DNA of 23,699 nucleotides, taken from the NCBI GenBank assembly GCA_038213435.1, contig JBBQTI010000057.1, positions 1 through 23,699 of the forward strand, in the 5' to 3' direction. The DNA comes from PALSA-610 sp038213435 (GTDB lineage: Bacteria; Actinomycetota; Acidimicrobiia; IMCC26256; PALSA-610). Both the position numbers and the translations under genes were made by a program. This document shows, piece by piece, positions 23,256-23,699 of this stretch; position 1 is the stretch's first letter, and every line of letters starts with the position of its first letter. The notes beneath the pieces were generated by a model, which saw nothing but the letters and a program-made list of their open reading frames with translations, ran no database searches and was not told the origin of the DNA.

Positions 23256-23278
23256 GCGCGGTACAGTCCACTCCGCGC
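23256..23278 (+). terminator. Weak hairpin between the VOC and DUF1801 genes
   Basis: GCGCGG (23256-23261) and CCGCGC (23273-23278) can pair around an 11-nt loop directly behind the VOC stop. There is no T-run, so intrinsic termination is doubtful. The loop contains TACAGT (23262-23267), which could instead be the -10 of the next gene. Confidence 0.25.
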
Positions 23279-23307
23279 TCGGGCCAGCACGGAGGATCGG
23301 AGAGATC

Positions 23308-23699
23308 ATGAAGCCGACACTTCGTCCGAATGGCGAGGCCGCTTCCGCGAACATCACCGAGCGGATTCAGGAGTTGGGGGATTGGAGAGGAGCGACCCTC
23401 GCTCATGTCCGTCAGCTCATCCACGATGCCGACCCCGATATCGAGGAGGAGTGGAAATGGGACAAGCCAAAATCCGGCGGAACCCCCGTCTGGTCCCATG
23501 ACGGCGGCGTCTGCACGGGGGAATCGTACAAGCAGGTCGTAAAGCTCACCTTCTTCCGCGGAGCCTCCCTCGAGGACCCGAAGAAGCTCTTCAATTCCAG
23601 CCTGGAAGGGAACACGCGGCGTGCGATCGACCTCCGCGAAGGGGAGAAGATCAACGAAGCTGCCTTCAAGCAACTCATCCGCGCCGCGGTGGCCGCCAA
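23308..23699 (+). CDS. DUF1801 domain protein, N-terminal part
   Basis: An open frame starting at ATG 23308 (GGAGA four nt upstream) that runs off the end of the window after 130 codons with no stop. The product begins MKPTLRPNGEAASANITERI. It contains ELGDWRGATLAHVRQLIHDA (22-41), DIEEEWKWDKP (residues 44-54, the most characteristic DUF1801 stretch), then VWSHDGGVCTGESYKQVVKL and a basic C-terminal helix (NEAAFKQLIRAAVAA). DUF1801 is a small iron-chaperone-like (YdhG/frataxin-like) fold of poorly known function. The family is usually 115-150 residues, so most of the gene is probably here. Codon use is less GC-biased than in the catabolic genes. Confidence 0.85.
   Translation, partial: MKPTLRPNGEAASANITERIQELGDWRGATLAHVRQLIHDADPDIEEEWKWDKPKSGGTPVWSHDGGVCTGESYKQVVKLTFFRGASLEDPKKLFNSSLEGNTRRAIDLREGEKINEAAFKQLIRAAVAA

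Noticed and set aside
22134..23357. 407-codon minus-strand frame over the GH38 end and the VOC gene
   Set aside because: It crosses two well-supported plus-strand genes and is Ser/Arg-rich without motifs.
22776..23699. VOC and DUF1801 genes as part of the HyuBA-GH38 operon
   Set aside because: A 77-bp gap, a separate ribosome-binding site and different codon flavour give no support for a shared role.

Overview
The window is GC-rich throughout, with strong G/C preference at third codon positions, frequent GTG and one TTG start, and tightly packed or overlapping genes. Gene content (multi-gene acyl-CoA catabolism, a CYP125/124/142-like P450, heteromeric-type acyl-CoA dehydrogenases, a DUF35 fusion, DUF4012) points to a high-GC actinobacterium. 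An uncultured Acidimicrobiia-like lineage is my best guess, but no phylogenetic marker is present. No rRNA, tRNA, CRISPR array, transposase or integrase was seen.

Region A (1-5525, minus strand) is a cell-surface polysaccharide block: a nucleotide-sugar epimerase/dehydratase cut by the window edge, a large membrane DUF4012 protein, a UDP-sugar 6-dehydrogenase 18 nt upstream of it, and a small acidic protein whose C-terminal half is a 21-residue motif repeated three times. Two long non-coding stretches lie here: 403-1116 and, at the divergent border with region B, 5526-6192.

Region B (6193-14545, plus strand) is an acyl-CoA degradation block. An HMG-CoA-synthase-like/DUF35 fusion, an SCP-x-like thiolase, a crotonase and a Nudix hydrolase are nearly end-to-end or overlapping. 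They are followed by an MFE-2-like short-chain dehydrogenase, a P450, and a pair of acyl-CoA dehydrogenases that look like the two subunits of an alpha2beta2 enzyme. Together they could hydroxylate a terminal methyl group and shorten a branched or steroid-like side chain. No steroid-ring genes are present, so the substrate is open.

Region C (14602-16203) holds a Ser/Thr-rich putative lipoprotein, a VOC-family gene that loses its expected C-terminus near 15920, and a short Cys-containing frame that starts at that point. It looks like a deletion or rearrangement scar.

Region D (16321-22698) is a translationally coupled trio: hydantoinase B, hydantoinase A and a GH38 glycosidase, an unusual combination. 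Region E (22776-end) has a PhnB-like VOC protein and the start of a DUF1801 protein.

The strongest non-coding signal is a palindrome, CTGACG-N4-CGTCAG. It occurs exactly in front of the acyl-CoA dehydrogenase pair and in front of the hydantoinase/GH38 operon, and with two mismatches in front of the dehydrogenase/P450 unit. This suggests that regions B and D share a regulator and form one metabolic regulon. All family calls come from reading motifs by eye; no searches were run.
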